Positions 13,986-26,195 are shown, counted from the stretch's first letter. The stretch: DNA of 64,000 nt from Kuschelorhynchus macadamiae (GCA_030620095.1 JAUTXW010000875.1:38363-102362), one strand, 5' to 3'. The notes: generated by a model from the sequence alone, not told the origin. A program made the numbers and translations.

Positions 13986-14955
13986 TATATTTTTTTATAA
14001 ATAATATTCATGTGGGTGCACGCCGGGACGCCAGTGTATATGATAATTATCATCTAGTTAACGGTGAATTAGCTCTCTTGTCACTAAAAACAACACTGCC
14101 AAATTTCAACAAAATCGACAAGAGGGATTATGAGTTATTAATAAAAAACCTATTAAAAACTTTGACACCCAGTGTCTTAAAGAAAAAAGTCTTTGAGAAA
14201 AATATTTACAAGAACCATTACTGCAAAATTCAATTTGATGCGACTGGCGGTATTATCAAAAAGATCCAATACCCGGACGGCGCAACATCTAACTTGATAT
14301 GTTTATAACATAGTAGTTAAGAATCCGACTATACAGAAGCAGTATTGTGTAGGATCTATGTTAATAAATATGAATAATAACAATTTTATCAGCACTTGGC
14401 TAAATTTTTGTATTAAAGATGCGCAGTGCTTTTCGTCTGAATTTGTTACCGACATGTCACTTGCTGTGAATTATATATTATTTAAAATTTGTATATCCAA
14501 TACCGAATGAGGAACCCAAAATCCTTGTAAGTCCTAGCAAATACTACTGCAACGAATTGTGGTACGATCATTGTGAAGCAATCAATTCAAAATGGATTTG
14601 CCTTGGCGCAATTGCTAACAGTTGTTCCTTGACCAAAAATTTTCAGTACGCCACTGTTAAAAATTACTATCAAGTGCAAACATTGACCAATAAAAACTCT
14701 CTGCTTCTCTGTACCAAAACCTAAGAAACAATTTACGAAAATTGTTTCCAGTTTCAAAAAATTATTCTTCAAGGTTATATACAGAGCCAATGTGATGTTA
14801 TTATAAATCAACACAATTACTCTCTGGCTATAAATAATGTATCAATACATCTACCAGAGATCATAAAAATTAAAAATACAAATTAATAACTCAATCTGCA
14901 AATCAGGCATCTAGAGAATCCGAAAAAAATCCAAGAAAATATTATTGAACCCATA
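13986..14955 (+). pseudogene. Unclassified DNA-transposon-like fragment ('DATGG' element), copy 1
   Basis: A plus-strand frame to 14,308 encodes a Lys-rich stretch with DYELLIKNLLKTLTPSVLKKK and then QFDATGGIIKKIQ, followed by a stop. Similarity then continues in other frames with STWLNF.IKDAQCF and EFVTDMSLAVNYILF. The order 'DATGG ... W...KDAQ...EFVTD.SLA' recalls insect MULE-like transposase-related proteins. That is an impression from family knowledge, not a proven assignment. There is no credible ATG, because the open frame begins inside the preceding DDE_1 scrap. The same frameshifts appear in the other four copies, so the element was dead before the array amplified. No recognisable coding follows 14,830. 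The minus-strand frame 14,587-14,814 is treated as a shadow. Confidence 0.45.
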
Positions 14956-15142
14956 TATTTTATATTCTTGATTACCAATGTTTATTTCCCTACCTTTTCG
15001 TAGGCATTTTTAGTTATATGAAAAGTTATTTTTTAAAAGTTTTTAATAAATCTCCGATAATATGCTACTAATCCCAAAAACGCCTTGATTTCTTTTTAAG
15101 TTTTGGGAATGTGATAACGTTGAAAGGCTTCTATTTTAGTAG
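14956..15142 (-). pseudogene. Ty3/gypsy reverse-transcriptase C-terminal (thumb) fragment, copy 1
   Basis: The reverse complement reads as a broken gypsy RT thumb: KIEAF followed by KEIKAFLG-like and GYY.RFI-like segments and a charged KCLRKGREINI stretch. It has in-frame stops and small indels. The RNase H part present in other units is deleted here. It joins Penelope sequence at about 15,143. Confidence 0.6.
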
Positions 15143-15870
15143 GTTAGGTTTGATACAATGTTTGTATGTTGTGTTTTCTAAGAATTCTTCCGATTCCGAG
15201 CTGTGCTCTAATAGCTTTCTATATAGTGCGATTTGTGTAGACTTTAGAGCACTTGTGCTGGATGATATGTGATATGTGTATTCAAAATATTCATTATGCA
15301 GTTTTGTGATCAGAAGATTTAAAAATGGACGTTTGTTATTTTTTCTCTAAGTACATTTTATTCTGGGATGTATCGAATCTACGTAAATTAGAAAGTTTTC
15401 AAGCTCTGTATGACTATGTCATATAATAAATATTTAAAACTATTTTTTGGGTTTTACGCCAATCATGTTTTAATTAATGAATCCGCCACTACAATGTCGT
15501 AATTATATAGTAAATATGTCATCTACATAACGAATTTATAATTTGGGCTTCATGTTTGCTTTCTCAAGAGCTTTTTCCTCGAAGTATATCATATATAAAT
15601 TTGCAACTACTGGTGACCATCTTTTTCTCTATGCATTTGCCCGTCAAATGCAAAACAAGTACTTTTAAGGCAATGCTCCAATGATTATTTGTGATTCGTT
15701 CTTTGCAAGCTGAACGAAAAATTCCAAAAAATCTTTAATCTGAAACAAAGCTTAAAACTGTAATTACAGTTGGTAAATTACAATAAATACGTAACCGAAA
15801 ACAAATGAATAATAGCATTTTGAAAAACAAAAATAGAAATAACCAAAACTAACCTAAATTTTAAAAAAGG
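15143..15870 (-). pseudogene. Penelope-like reverse transcriptase fragment, copy 1
   Basis: The minus strand carries pieces of a Penelope-type RT, best read by comparison with the other copies: an FDGQMHKEKDGAPM-like motif, an EEEALEKASLKP segment, a RYVDDIFTI-like catalytic box and HPRIQFT. This copy lacks several of these and is interrupted by stops. It ends at the piggyBac 3' region near 15,871. Confidence 0.6.
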
Positions 15871-16560
15871 ATTTTTGACTAAAATCAATCAGTCAATGAC
15901 TGTCTGACTGGTGAAAGTGCCGTTACCAGTCAAACAGTCATTACACATGTTCTTGATGTTCTTGGCATGTTCGAAACAAATAGGTTTTTCTTATAGGATA
16001 CACAGCTAAACCTCGTAGGTCTATTTTTTGTCTATCAGGATAAAAGCAGCGTCTTCTGTTGGTTTGAGTTTGTGGATCGGGTAATTCTTCTTGTTGAGGT
16101 AAACGTAAAAGGCGGAGTTTGATGGAACGTGCTATCCGATTATTAGCAGCTCCTCGTCGTAAGTGTACGTCTAGTAACTGCATGCCTTGCAACATATCAT
16201 TGGGGAAAAAAGATTCCAGATCTCTGCGGCAGATGTTAAACCTTAACTCCAGTGAGAAACTTAATAGTATTTACAGCGCTTGTCCTCACCTGACGATTTC
16301 CTGGATGCTTTCTCCACTTGGTCTTGTCATCTTTTCCAGTATAACATGGAACTTTTTCGTGCTCCATATTGTCCAATATTTCATTTGGAAGATCCAAAGC
16401 TTCATCTGGGTAATCAATATCTTGCTCATCATCGGTGTGGTGATCTTGAATCTCTTCATTATCGCCCTGCAAACCCGCGTCGTAGTCACATGCCACGTCA
16501 TATGTATGCAACAAGTTTTTGGTGTTTCCAGAATTGTTAGGGTTTTTTAAGCAGAACGGC
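15871..16560 (-). pseudogene. piggyBac transposase, internally deleted copy 1
   Basis: On the minus strand the N-terminal acidic and linker part (HEKVPCYTGKDDKTKWRKHP) lies at about 16,236-16,514. The C-terminal part (LRRGAANNRIARSIKLRLLR, then a broken Cys-rich tail) lies at 15,941-16,190. The whole DDE catalytic middle found in the other copies is missing. The deletion point is near 16,186 at a shared ATGCC. It cannot encode an active enzyme. Confidence 0.8.
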
Positions 16561-16845
16561 GCGAGGTTTAGAGAAACTTAAAACAAAAATAATCTTTGCG
16601 GGTTGATAAATTTTCGATTAACTTTTTATATTTTTTTGGAAATTTTATAAATGATCTTAGACATTTCAGTCGAAATTTCCCCCGACTTAGTTTTTACGAA
16701 AATAATGTCATAATATCACCATTTATGTCATTTATTTTTGGTTGCGATATATTTTTTAATATATGGCAATAACATATCGATTTATATTAAGAAATACAGG
16801 GTGTTACTTAATGGCATGTCATAACTTTAAGGGTATCTATCTATG
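16561..16845. repeat. Non-coding array repeat, short version
   Basis: AT-rich sequence without coding potential, shortened relative to 35,046-37,181. It includes a TACAGGGTGTTACTTAATGG segment at about 16,796-16,815 that recurs near 35,715 and 53,833. No gene or signal is seen. Confidence 0.6.
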
Positions 16846-17150
16846 CATCAATAATTTTACTTCTTAGTTGCTCTAATGTTTTAGTTGGTGTACTATAAAC
16901 TAGCGTTTTCAGGTGCCCCCACAAATAGAAATCTAGGCTGAATTGTGGTCCTACAACGATTTTTGTAGGCACTATCTAAATACTCACGATCCAATATGCT
17001 AAAGTGGGCTGGAGCACCATCACGCATAAACCAATGTTGTTGCCGTAACTGAAGAGGAACATCTTCAAGAAGTAAAGGCAAATCATTTTGAAGAAACTTA
17101 CTATAACAGTTAAATGGTCCAATTAATTAGTCGCATATGATACCGATCCA
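16846..17150 (-). pseudogene. Mariner-like DDE transposase fragment, copy 1
   Basis: The minus strand encodes a piece with LPLLLEDVPLQLRQQHW followed by FMRDGAPAHFSILDREYL, the second-aspartate block of insect mariner/Tc-type DDE_3 transposases. The first-aspartate block (FTDEANF) and the C-terminal arm are absent or degraded. It is joined directly to the Lys-rich part of the DDE_1 element at about 17,151. Confidence 0.75.
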
Positions 17151-18370
17151 AACTTTCTTCTTCCAACTTTCTCTTTTTCTCATTTTTTCCTTTAAACAGG
17201 TTTTTATATTTTTCTGAAGTTATTTCTTTAGGCTTTACGTTCTGGTGTTTTAGGCATTACTAAGTTCTTTTTTTGTTGTTTTGTTTCTCATCGTTATTTT
17301 GATTGTCATTGTTATTTTCTACTTCAACAGCCATGTCTACGGTTAAATTTACTTGGTCATTGTTGCTGTATATTAAATTTTGGGTGCCAATTAGCTGTTG
17401 ACTTTCATCTTTACCATATACTGTCTCATTTAAAGTTTGTTCTGCGATTTGATTTATATGTCTCTGAAGTCCATAACTTCATCCCGTAAAAATGACTCTT
17501 CTGGATTAACTTCAGATGTTTCTCGCAAGTTGGATCTAATTGGATGTTTAAAAGCCTGCCAAACTTTATACAGTAGAAAAGTGTCTTCATTTTCTTCAGT
17601 TATCACGTCAGGATTTGTACTACCATAATTATTGATTTTTTCTTCATCAGCAATAACAGAAAAATCTGTATAAGATAAGGTGGGAAATGCGGAAATTTCT
17701 CCAGCTTCTTCGGGCTTAGGGGCAACCGAAGGTTGACATTTTCCAAGACATTTTGAAAAGTCGATGTTGTCAGCTACAAAGGGGAAAAGTCCACATATTC
17801 TAAAATCATTTATCAGTGTGTCTGGAATTATAGCTGTTGTCACAACATTTTCTAGAATACAGGCAAAGTTTATTTTTTACTACTTCATTAACATGCTCAT
17901 TGCACCACTTAATTGGGCGAAAAACCGAAACATCTGCGGGTTGTAGAATTCGTGTTTTCATTTGGGTATAATGAGTTCTAATCTAAGTTCAAAACAAAGT
18001 TTGCTAACCTCATAGGTCAGATGTGTTTTATGGCTGTCTAAAAAAAATATTACTGGCAATTCGATGTTTTCTTTGATCAGGTACGGGTGAAATATATTGG
18101 CAACAAATTCAAAAAATACTTCTGACGGCATCTGTAACCATTCTCACTCTTTGCTATTCCCAATTCCGCTGGAACACTTGATACAATTTTTTTAGGTATT
18201 CGTTGATACCCACAAATTATCACAGGAGGACAAATTTGTCCATTTGCTGAAAACGTAAACATAACGGTTATAATTTCCTCTGAGCCACCCTGTTCTACAG
18301 CATAAACATTCATTTCCCCTTTACCTGTGTGTCCTTCTCCAATAACTGTGCGGGTTACCCTACATTTTTT
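17151..18370 (-). pseudogene. Pogo/jerky-like DDE_1 transposase pseudogene, copy 1
   Basis: Read on minus from 18,370: RVTRTVIGEGHTGKGE, then MNVYAVEQGG and VMFTFSANGQICPPVIICGY (the start of a DDE_1 core). Remnants around 18,000-18,120 match the FFLDGHK.HLTYEVSKLCSEL block. The terminal block INDFRICGLFPFVADNIDFS is at about 17,760-17,810, and a Lys/Glu-rich tail follows toward 17,160. The DGH block and the downstream QPADVSVF-type motif are frameshifted apart. The family (pogo/Tigger/jerky, DDE_1 fold) is clear from motif order. The N-terminal DNA-binding domain is not present in any copy here. Confidence 0.78.
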
Positions 18371-19340
18371 TTATAATTAATATTCATGTGGGTGTACGCT
18401 GGGACGATAGTGTATATGATAATTATCATCTAGTTAACGGTGAATTAGCCTCTTGTCACTACAAACAATACTGCCAAATTTCAACAAAATCGACAAGAGG
18501 TATTATGAGTTATTAACAAAAAAACCTATTAAAAACTTTGACACCCAGTGTCTTAAAGAAAAAAGTCTTTGAGAAAAATATTTACAAGAACCATTACTGC
18601 AAAATTCAATTTGATGCGATTGGCGGTATTATCAAAAAGATCCAATACTCGGACGGCGCAATATCTAACTTGATATGTTTATAACATAGTAGTTAAGAAT
18701 CCGACTATACAGAAGCAGTATTGTGTAGGATCTATGTTAATAAATATGAATAATAACATTTTTATCAGCACTTGGCTAAATTTTTGGATTAAAGATGGGC
18801 AGTGCTTTTCGTCTGAATTTGTTACCGACATGTCACTTGCTGTGAATTATATATTATTTAAAATTTGCATATCCAATACCGAATGAGGAACCCAAAATCC
18901 TTGTAAGTCCTAACAAATACTACTGCAACGAATTGTGGTACGATCATTGTGAAGCAATCAATTCAAAATGGATTTGCCTTGGCGCAATTGCTAACAGTTG
19001 TTCCTTGACCAAAAATTTTCAGTACGCCACTGTTAAAAATAACTATCAAGTGCAAACATTGACCAATAAAAACTCTCTGCTTCTCTGTACCAAAACCTAA
19101 GAAACAATTTACGATAATTGTTTCCAGTTTCAAAAAATTATTCTTCAAGGTTATATACAGAGCCAATGTGATGTTATTATAAATCAACACAAGTACTCTC
19201 TGGCTATAAATAATGTATCAATAAATCTACCAGAGTACATAAAAATCAAAAATACAAATTAATAACTCAATCTGCAAATCAGGCATCTAGAGAATCCGAA
19301 AAAAATCCAAGAAAATATTATTGAACCCATATATTTTCAG
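18371..19340 (+). pseudogene. 'DATGG' element, copy 2
   Basis: A close relative of the copy at 13,986, with the same order and the same disruptions. The CGCTG at 18,397-18,401 is single. It is the unoccupied counterpart of the site that holds the Transib-like element in two other units. The Lys-rich frame around 18,500 carries an extra frameshift (a longer A run) relative to copy 1. Confidence 0.45.
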
Positions 19341-19839
19341 AATCCTGTTCCTCAACAAAAAACACATGTTGTTTTTATGATTGCATCCATAGTATTTATA
19401 TGCATATTATTACTATTTATATATCTGTGGCAAAGGCAAGGAAGCAAAAGGACAATCCCTTGAAGTCTCTGCAAGAAGTCATCAACGAGAACTTTGAAAA
19501 AACTACCGGCAGAGGAAAAATATCCTTGAACCAATCCCGACTTACATCGAATACTGCAATTATTTAGTGCCAAAGCTTGATTGCTGTTCGTATTTTGGTT
19601 CATTAGTTGCGGTCCTTTTATTTTAGATGCGACCTACTTTGGACCCACTATTTTGGCGCTAGTCCTTCAACTAGTTGACTAGTTTTAGGTAAAAAGGCAC
19701 AGATGCTGGGTGACAGAGTCGGATTTTGATTTCTATTTGTTACAGCAGCACTGATTTACAGAGATAGTATTGTATTTGCATTATTGTTGTTATTAAACGT
19801 TGTGTTAATAGAATTGTGCAAAAATTTGTTAAGAAACCA
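19341..19839. other. Unassigned segment specific to this unit
   Basis: This stretch is not found in the other units. A minus-strand frame of 83 codons (19,352-19,603) has no recognisable motif, and nothing in it allows a function to be proposed. Confidence 0.4.
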
Positions 19840-19893
19840 TTTATATATATATATATATATATATGAAAAATATATATATATATATATATGAAA
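19840..19893. repeat. (TA)n microsatellite
   Basis: Two runs of alternating T and A are separated by GAAAAA. Nearby minus-strand frames with Tyr/Ile runs come from this repeat and are not genes. Confidence 0.9.
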
Positions 19894-19989
19894 AAGAAAA
19901 CAATAAATATAAATGTGTATATATAAATACCTAAATAGTTTGTTAAACCTGGCTTTCTGCGATTTTTATGTAAACTTTCTATATCATAA

Positions 19990-22005
19990 AAATTCAACTT
20001 TTCATAGTGTCATGTGTTATTTAAAGCCTTGGACACATGCTCAAATTGTATTTTCGTAAAATTAATATTCTGATTATTTACTAATTCACCTATTTTTACA
20101 ACATTACTGTATAAATTATCTAACGTATAATTATGTTTAGTTACGTTAAATGGTATATATGTAGTCCATCCATTCTTTGGGAGTTTGTGTGCCTGAAGTG
20201 CTTGGCATGGGTTCAATATGCTCGATATGGTCGGGATCGGTAGGCTGAAAAGAAAGAGAATTTTTTTTAAGGCTCTTGATCGTTCTAATTTGTGCTGTTA
20301 CTGCTTTTTTCTTAGATATACCTGTCACTTTGCTTTGACCAATTTTAGTAACTTTTGTGGGTATATACTTGGGGTTCATTTTGTAGAGTATTTTTTCGGT
20401 ACACCGTTTGGTCTAATTAAATTTCTGGAGGTTGCTCAGTATTCTTATTTTGTTTTAGGGTATTTTCGGATTGTCTTTGGTAGGCAGTTTTATAGACTTT
20501 TTCGTAAAATGCTGTGAATTCCATTTTAGGTTTTTCATTATACTGTTCGAAAATAGTTAGGACATTATTTAAATTTAGCTCGTTTAAGTAAGGACCATAG
20601 GTGAAAAATAGTGTCTTTGTTTATTTAATATCGAATTGCGTTTTTACCTAGGCTTGGGCATATTTAGAGAATGAATCTCTAATGGTGGGAAATTGGCAGT
20701 TAGAAAACTGACAAATATCTAAATAAAACGTTTTGAATGGTTTTTCTGAAAGTAAGGGATCTTTGTACGCAATTTTGTACGGGTGCTTTTCATACTTATT
20801 TTGCAAGCTTATTTCGCAGGAATTTAGTAACTAGTAATGGAGTCTCTTAATTTTGGCCAGTAATGTTTTTGTTTTTTATATGATTATACGTTTCTGTGAT
20901 CCCGTTGTGGTTATTTTGACGATAATTAGGAATTATTTCCTTTTGTTGCATAGCGTTTATTACGTCAATTAGGTAGGAGTTTGAAAATATAAGTTTACGC
21001 TTTGCGCAAATTATCCGTTGAAATTGCACTTTTTATTCTTGATTAGATATGTAAGTGGTAAATGAAACGTTGGGTTCTATGATATCCCTTATAACTTTTA
21101 AAATATGTTCTTGTTTGTCAGGCGAAAAAGGAAAAGAAAAAGAGGTTAACGAAATGGTAATTTTTTTTAAAGGGTTTTGAATGTGTTTGTATTCTTCGCC
21201 GCAGTCCTTGGTTAGATGCATAATTTACGGGTAATTCTGATATAGGAAGGTATTTTCCTTGAGTATCATTATTTAAATGAACAGTAATGTTGGAATATGC
21301 ATCATTTGCATTTGGGTTTACGGGAGGATTAGGATAATTCTCAGGTAGTTCTTCTGAAGGGTTTTCATACTCTTGATTTAATATCAAATCGACTAGGTCA
21401 AAATCGGTGAGATTGGTTACCTTGTCGTCTGCGTTAGGGGCATTCGTTTGAGCGTCGTTTGTTTCGCGTACATTAAAGTTGATGCGTGAGAGGGCGTCGG
21501 CTACAAAATTTTCCCTTCCTCTCTTGTACTTTATTTCGTAAGTAAACTCATCCAATTTTAATTTCCCTCGGGTTAGGCAGAAGTTTTTGATTTTGAATAG
21601 ATAATAGTTTATGGTCGGTTTGTATAATGAATTTTTGGCCATATGAATAGGGACGGAAGTGATTAGCCGAATATGGCTAAAAGTTCTTTCTTTATAGTAG
21701 AGTAATTTTAAATAAGGGTTCGAAAGTAATATGTAATAGGATGTTATATAGCTATTTTAGAAGCATATGTTGTAAGCTTGAAAGGTTTAGTGAAAAGGGG
21801 GGTATCCGAAATAAATTATTTGCATTTTAAAAATGCATTTTTATATTCTTGATTACCAATGTTTATTTCCCTACCTTTTCGAAGACATTTAGTTATATGA
21901 AAAGTTATTTTATAAAAGTTTTTAATAAATCCTCGATAATATCCTACTAATCCCAAAAAGGCCTTGATCTCTTTTTAAGTTTTGGGAATGTGATAACTTT
22001 GAATT
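19990..22005 (-). pseudogene. Ty3/gypsy pol pseudogene (RT end, RNase H, linker, integrase), copy 2, longest
   Basis: On minus from 22,005: RT thumb remnants, then KNSLYKPT..., FCLTRGKLKLDEFTYEIKYK and RGRENFVADALSRI (the RNase H end, a strong gypsy signature) at about 21,480-21,640. An acidic linker follows, then an integrase zinc-binding region with HNGITETYNHIKNK at about 20,860-20,910 and a core start FYLDICQF at about 20,710. A C-terminal stretch DQTVYRKNTLQN lies near 20,400. Stops and frameshifts break it repeatedly, and the second and third integrase acidic residues are not seen. Other units keep only the RT/RNase H/linker portion, so this copy shows what was deleted in them. Confidence 0.78.
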
Positions 22006-22006
22006 A

Positions 22007-22026
22007 TACTACTACTACTACTACTA
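22007..22026. repeat. (ACT)n microsatellite
   Basis: A trinucleotide run at the gypsy/Penelope junction, absent at the same junction in other units. Confidence 0.85.
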
Positions 22027-22855
22027 TGTTAGTAGGGTAGGTTTGATGCAATGTTTGTATGTTGTGTTTTCTAAGAATTCTTCCGATTCTGAGTTGTGCC
22101 CTTAATAGCTTCCTATATAGTGCGATTTGTGTAGACTTTAAAGCACCAGATATTATATTAAGTTCGTTTTTTCTCGACTGTGTTTCAGTTAATCGCACGA
22201 ATTGATTGATTAGAATGTTGGCTACTGCTTGAATTTGTGCTGGGTGATGATGTGATCTCGCAGTTAAATGTCTGTTGGTTTTCTATACACAGAGTATTCA
22301 AAATATCCGTTATGCAGTTTTGTGATCAGAAAATTTAAAAATGGATGTTTGTTATTTTTCCTCCAAGTAAATTGTATTGGGATGTATTAAATCTACGTAA
22401 ACTAGAAAGTTTTCAAGCTCTGTATGACCATGTCATATAATAAATATTTAAAACTATTTTTTGGGTTTTTCGCCAATCATGTTTTAATTCATGAATCCGC
22501 CACTACAATGTCGTAAATATGTCATCTACATGACGAATTCATAATTTGGTCTTCAAGCTTGCTTTCTCAAGAGCTTCTTCCTCGAATTATATCATAAATA
22601 AATTTGTTACTACTGGTGATAGCGAGGACTTCATCGGAGCACCATTTTTTCTTTATGCATTTGCCCGTCAAATGCAAAACAAGTATTTTTAAGGCAATGC
22701 TCCAATGCTTATTTGTGCCTCGTTCTTTGCAATAACTTAAAACTGTAATTTCAGCTTGTAAATTACAATAAATACGTAACCGAAAACATATGAATAATAG
22801 CATTTTGAAAAACAAAAATAGAAATAACCTAACCTAATCTAAATTTTAAAAAAGG
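22027..22855 (-). pseudogene. Penelope-like reverse transcriptase fragment, copy 2
   Basis: Read on minus in mixed frames: NKHWSIALK, CFAFDGQMHK, a DGAPM..SLSP box (the family usually has GSPLSP), EEEALEKASLKP, then a degraded YVDD region, LITKLHNGYFEY, VYRKPTD and LTETQSRKNELNIISGALKS (22,004-22,198). This order matches Penelope-like elements. No GIY-YIG endonuclease domain is present. Stops and shifts make it a pseudogene. Confidence 0.72.
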
Positions 22856-24480
22856 ATTTTTAACTAAAATCAATCAGTCAATGACGGTTTGACGGGTGAA
22901 AGTGCCGTCACCAGTTACACAGTCATTACAAATGTAGTTGGCATGTTCCAAAGAAATAGGTTTTTTTACAGGATACACAGCTAAACCTCGTAGGTCAATT
23001 TTTTTGTCTATCAGAAAGCAGCGTCTTCTGTTGGTTTGAGTTTATGGGTCGCGTAATTCTTCTTGTTGAGGTAAACGTAAAAGGCGGATTCTGATGGAAC
23101 GTGGTATCCGAATATTAGCAGCTCTTCGTCGTAAGTGTTCGTCTAGTAACTGCATGCCAAGATTCTCCAGGAATATTCTTCGAGGTGTATTGTCTAAATA
23201 CTTTGAATTGCTCTTGAAAATAACGAAGTACAACGATTGGCCTGCGATGAGTAACTCTGGCACAATCATAGGCCGCACACATCTTGTCCACTGTATTAAC
23301 CCCTTCTTTAGATTTATTGTAATCAATTATAATTTGTGGTTTTCCAGTTGCTTCTTCATTATGGTGCATTGTTGATAATAAGAAAACATTTATATTTTTT
23401 CTGGGTATATAAGATGTAATTGTTGCTTGGTTTTGGAATGCAAACATGCTTGTCTTCTCTGGTCGTTTGGCAGGTTGAGTAAATTCTAGTGGAAGTTACC
23501 TTCTATTTTTTCAAATGGTACCAAGGATCGTGAGTTTATCATTTGGCAAAAGCTTCTTTGCAACAGCCATACTGGTAAGGAAGTTGTCCATTGTAATGTT
23601 TCTACTGCTTCCTGGAATGGGGCGACAAAGACGAGGCAGGAGAGACACATTATCGGATGGAACCTTAACTTCCATATTCGCAGTGTAAAATAGTTTTGCG
23701 CACACTAGACTATATTTTGATTCCATATCGGTTTGGTTTATTGGGCATATATACTGGAAAGTCCGACGGAATGCCACCAGCATTTCGGCCACTATTGTAC
23801 ACTCGGAAATGCAAAAATATTTAGTCAAATTTGAATTAAATGCGTTAAAGGATTCCCGGATACGTGCTAGTTTATCATGTGTTTGTCTCTCTGCTCTAGT
23901 ATTTTGATTGTCAAAACGGATATATAGCAGTAAAAATCTAAACCTTTCAAGAGACATCGTCAAACGAAATATTTCCATTGAGGTTCCAGAGGCATTCACC
24001 CTTCTGTTTTTTGACATCGAATAAAGCAACCTTATAAGCGCTTTCAGCTCAAAAATGTCTGTGGGCCTTGCTGATCGGTTGTTTGGATTAAGATTGACAT
24101 TGCTGTGTAGATATTTGTATTATCAAAAATGCCTTGCAACATATCACTGGTGAAAAAAAGATTCCAGATCTCTGCGGCAGATGTTAAACCTTTTGCGTTT
24201 CCCTTAACTCCAGTGAGAAACTTAATAATATTTACAGCGCATGTCCTCAACTGTCGATTTCCTGGATGCTTTCTCCACTTGGTCTTGTCATCTTTTCCAA
24301 TATAACATGGAACTTTTTCGTGCTCCAATTTGTCCAATATTTCATTTGGTAAATCCAAAGTTTCATCTGGGTAATCAATATCTTGCTCATCATCGGTGTT
24401 GTGATCTTCAATCTCTTCATTATCGTCCTACAAACTCGCGTCGTCGTCACATGCCACGTCATATGTTTATGGTGTTTCCA
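22856..24480 (-). pseudogene. piggyBac transposase pseudogene, copy 2
   Basis: The minus-strand N-terminal part is at 24,044-24,358 (LPNEILDKLEHEKVPCYIGK). The catalytic part is at 23,511-24,029 with NITMDNFLTSMAVAK (second Asp) but AEMLVAFRR where other copies have DEML, so the first catalytic Asp has become Ala. The third Asp block KEGVNTVDKMCAAYD is at 23,115-23,447. The Cys-rich tail is out of frame. Relative to copies 3-5 it lacks a short segment after TANMEV and the VVLYMQLNIAEINSF segment. Confidence 0.85.
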
Positions 24481-26195
24481 GAATTGTTAGGGTTTTTTTA
24501 AGCAGAACCGGCGCTGGGTTTATAGAAACTTAAACCAAAATAATCTGTGCGGGTTGATACGCGGGACCAGTCTTAGCGTGGGAGCTTGTATTTTGCTCAA
24601 ACCAGGCTCTTCTGCTACTTTTAGTTATAATATACTAAGTACTAGGTAATCAATTATTATGTTTTCAGTAAAGCCAGTCAAAAAGCAATAGATATATTTT
24701 ATTTTCTCCTTTTGGAATACTTTATATATTATATTTGTATGTATATTATAAGTTAAACAAACATATCGATTTAGCAAATTAGAGGTTTTGGGAGGGGGTG
24801 TGGGGGGGGGATTATTATAAACAAATTTTAAGGTTTTCATTCTTACTTTTAACTTAAAAATATATGAAAACCTTTAAAAAGTTTCTGGAATTTTAATTTT
24901 AAAAATGCTCGGGAAAGTCGGCTTTATTAAACAACAAAATTTAATTATTGTTTTGAAATTTTGGCAGATTTCGATTAACTTTTTATATTTTTTTGGAAAT
25001 TTTAAAAATGTTCTTGGATATTTCAATCGAAATTTCTCCGACTTAGTTTTTCGGAAAATAATGTCAATATTATCACCATTCATCTCATTTACTTTTGGTT
25101 GCGATATTATTTGCAATGATAAGAGGCCAATTTAGCCCTAACTAGATGGTAATTATTAAAATCAGTGGCGTCCTGGGGTAGACCCTTACGAATTTATTGA
25201 CAAAAGAGATGACTTTTTTATCATTTTCTCTAATTAAACAACTAAAACTAAAACGTTTTGGTCTCTAGACATTTTTTTGCATCTTGCTTCGTTTTCGAGA
25301 AAAAAAAAATAAAAACCACTTTGCTTTCACCACAGAAATTATAGCAAAAACTGGGTACTTCTTTTGCACATTAATAGGTTATTCCTGAACATATTTTATG
25401 TCGAATAAAGTTATGTGTTATTTGTAATAATTAGGGGCTGATGTAGCCCTGTTTAGATGGAAATTATTAAATCCAGTGGCGCCCGGGGGTATATCCTCTC
25501 GAATATTATTGACAAAAAAATATACGGCACTGACTTTTTTTTTCATTTTGATAACTTTTTCGAATTAAGCAACTAAAAGCTAAACGTTTTTGTCTTTTTT
25601 TTTTCGCATCTTACTTCGTTTTGGAGAAAATAAAATAAAACCAACTTTATTGCATCTCCCTTGATATCACCACATAAAATCTAGTAAACACTTTTGCATA
25701 TTAATAGGTTATTCTTGAATAATTTTTTAATCGAAAATTCCCTATAAACGTGTATCCTAAAATCCCTGATTTTCAAGATGGGAAAAAAGAAAAAACGTAG
25801 AAAGTGTTATAGCTTTTTTTTTTCTGTTTTAAGCAAAATGTTCAATATTTATTAGATTTTTGGAAATATTAATACGGTATAGAGGCACATATAAAAATCA
25901 ATTAACTAGTGACGTAGCCGTAACTATACTTACAAAATCTCAGCAAAAAAATACTACGCCACTGGTTTAGGAAAAACTTTATAATTTTGCCTTATTTAAC
26001 AATCAATTATGAATAAAAAAATATATATTTTACTATAGTTGATTAACTTACTATTTGAAAAAAATCGTAACAAACCTTGTATTTGCATAACTAATATCTC
26101 GAAAAATTGTAAAAGATTCCTTTAGAAGCCATTTTTTTAAAACTAACGATCGAAAAATAATTACAAATTAATATAATATTTACAAAAATTGTTAG
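24481..26195. repeat. Non-coding array repeat, unit 2
   Basis: AT-rich sequence with no supportable gene. It holds a G-rich stretch (about 24,788-24,810) and degenerate internal repeats of the type GGGGCT.ATG.AGCCCTGTTTAGATGG. It is shared with 35,046-37,181, 40,074-41,300 and 53,276-55,210. Short frames on both strands at 24,874-25,135 lie in repeat sequence and are not considered genes. The right part may be the untranslated flank of the adjacent mariner-like element. Confidence 0.65.

Noticed and set aside
14587..14814. Minus-strand ORF (75 codons) recurring at 18,963, 31,465, 49,410 and 60,780
   Set aside because: No motif. It lies antisense to the 'DATGG' fragment, whose plus-strand blocks explain the sequence better. 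Kept only as a low-probability alternative.
16119..16550. Plus-strand ORF of 143 codons over the piggyBac remnant, and similar ORFs at 24,241, 34,785 and 53,002
   Set aside because: Antisense shadows of the piggyBac N-terminal coding region. They repeat only because that region repeats.
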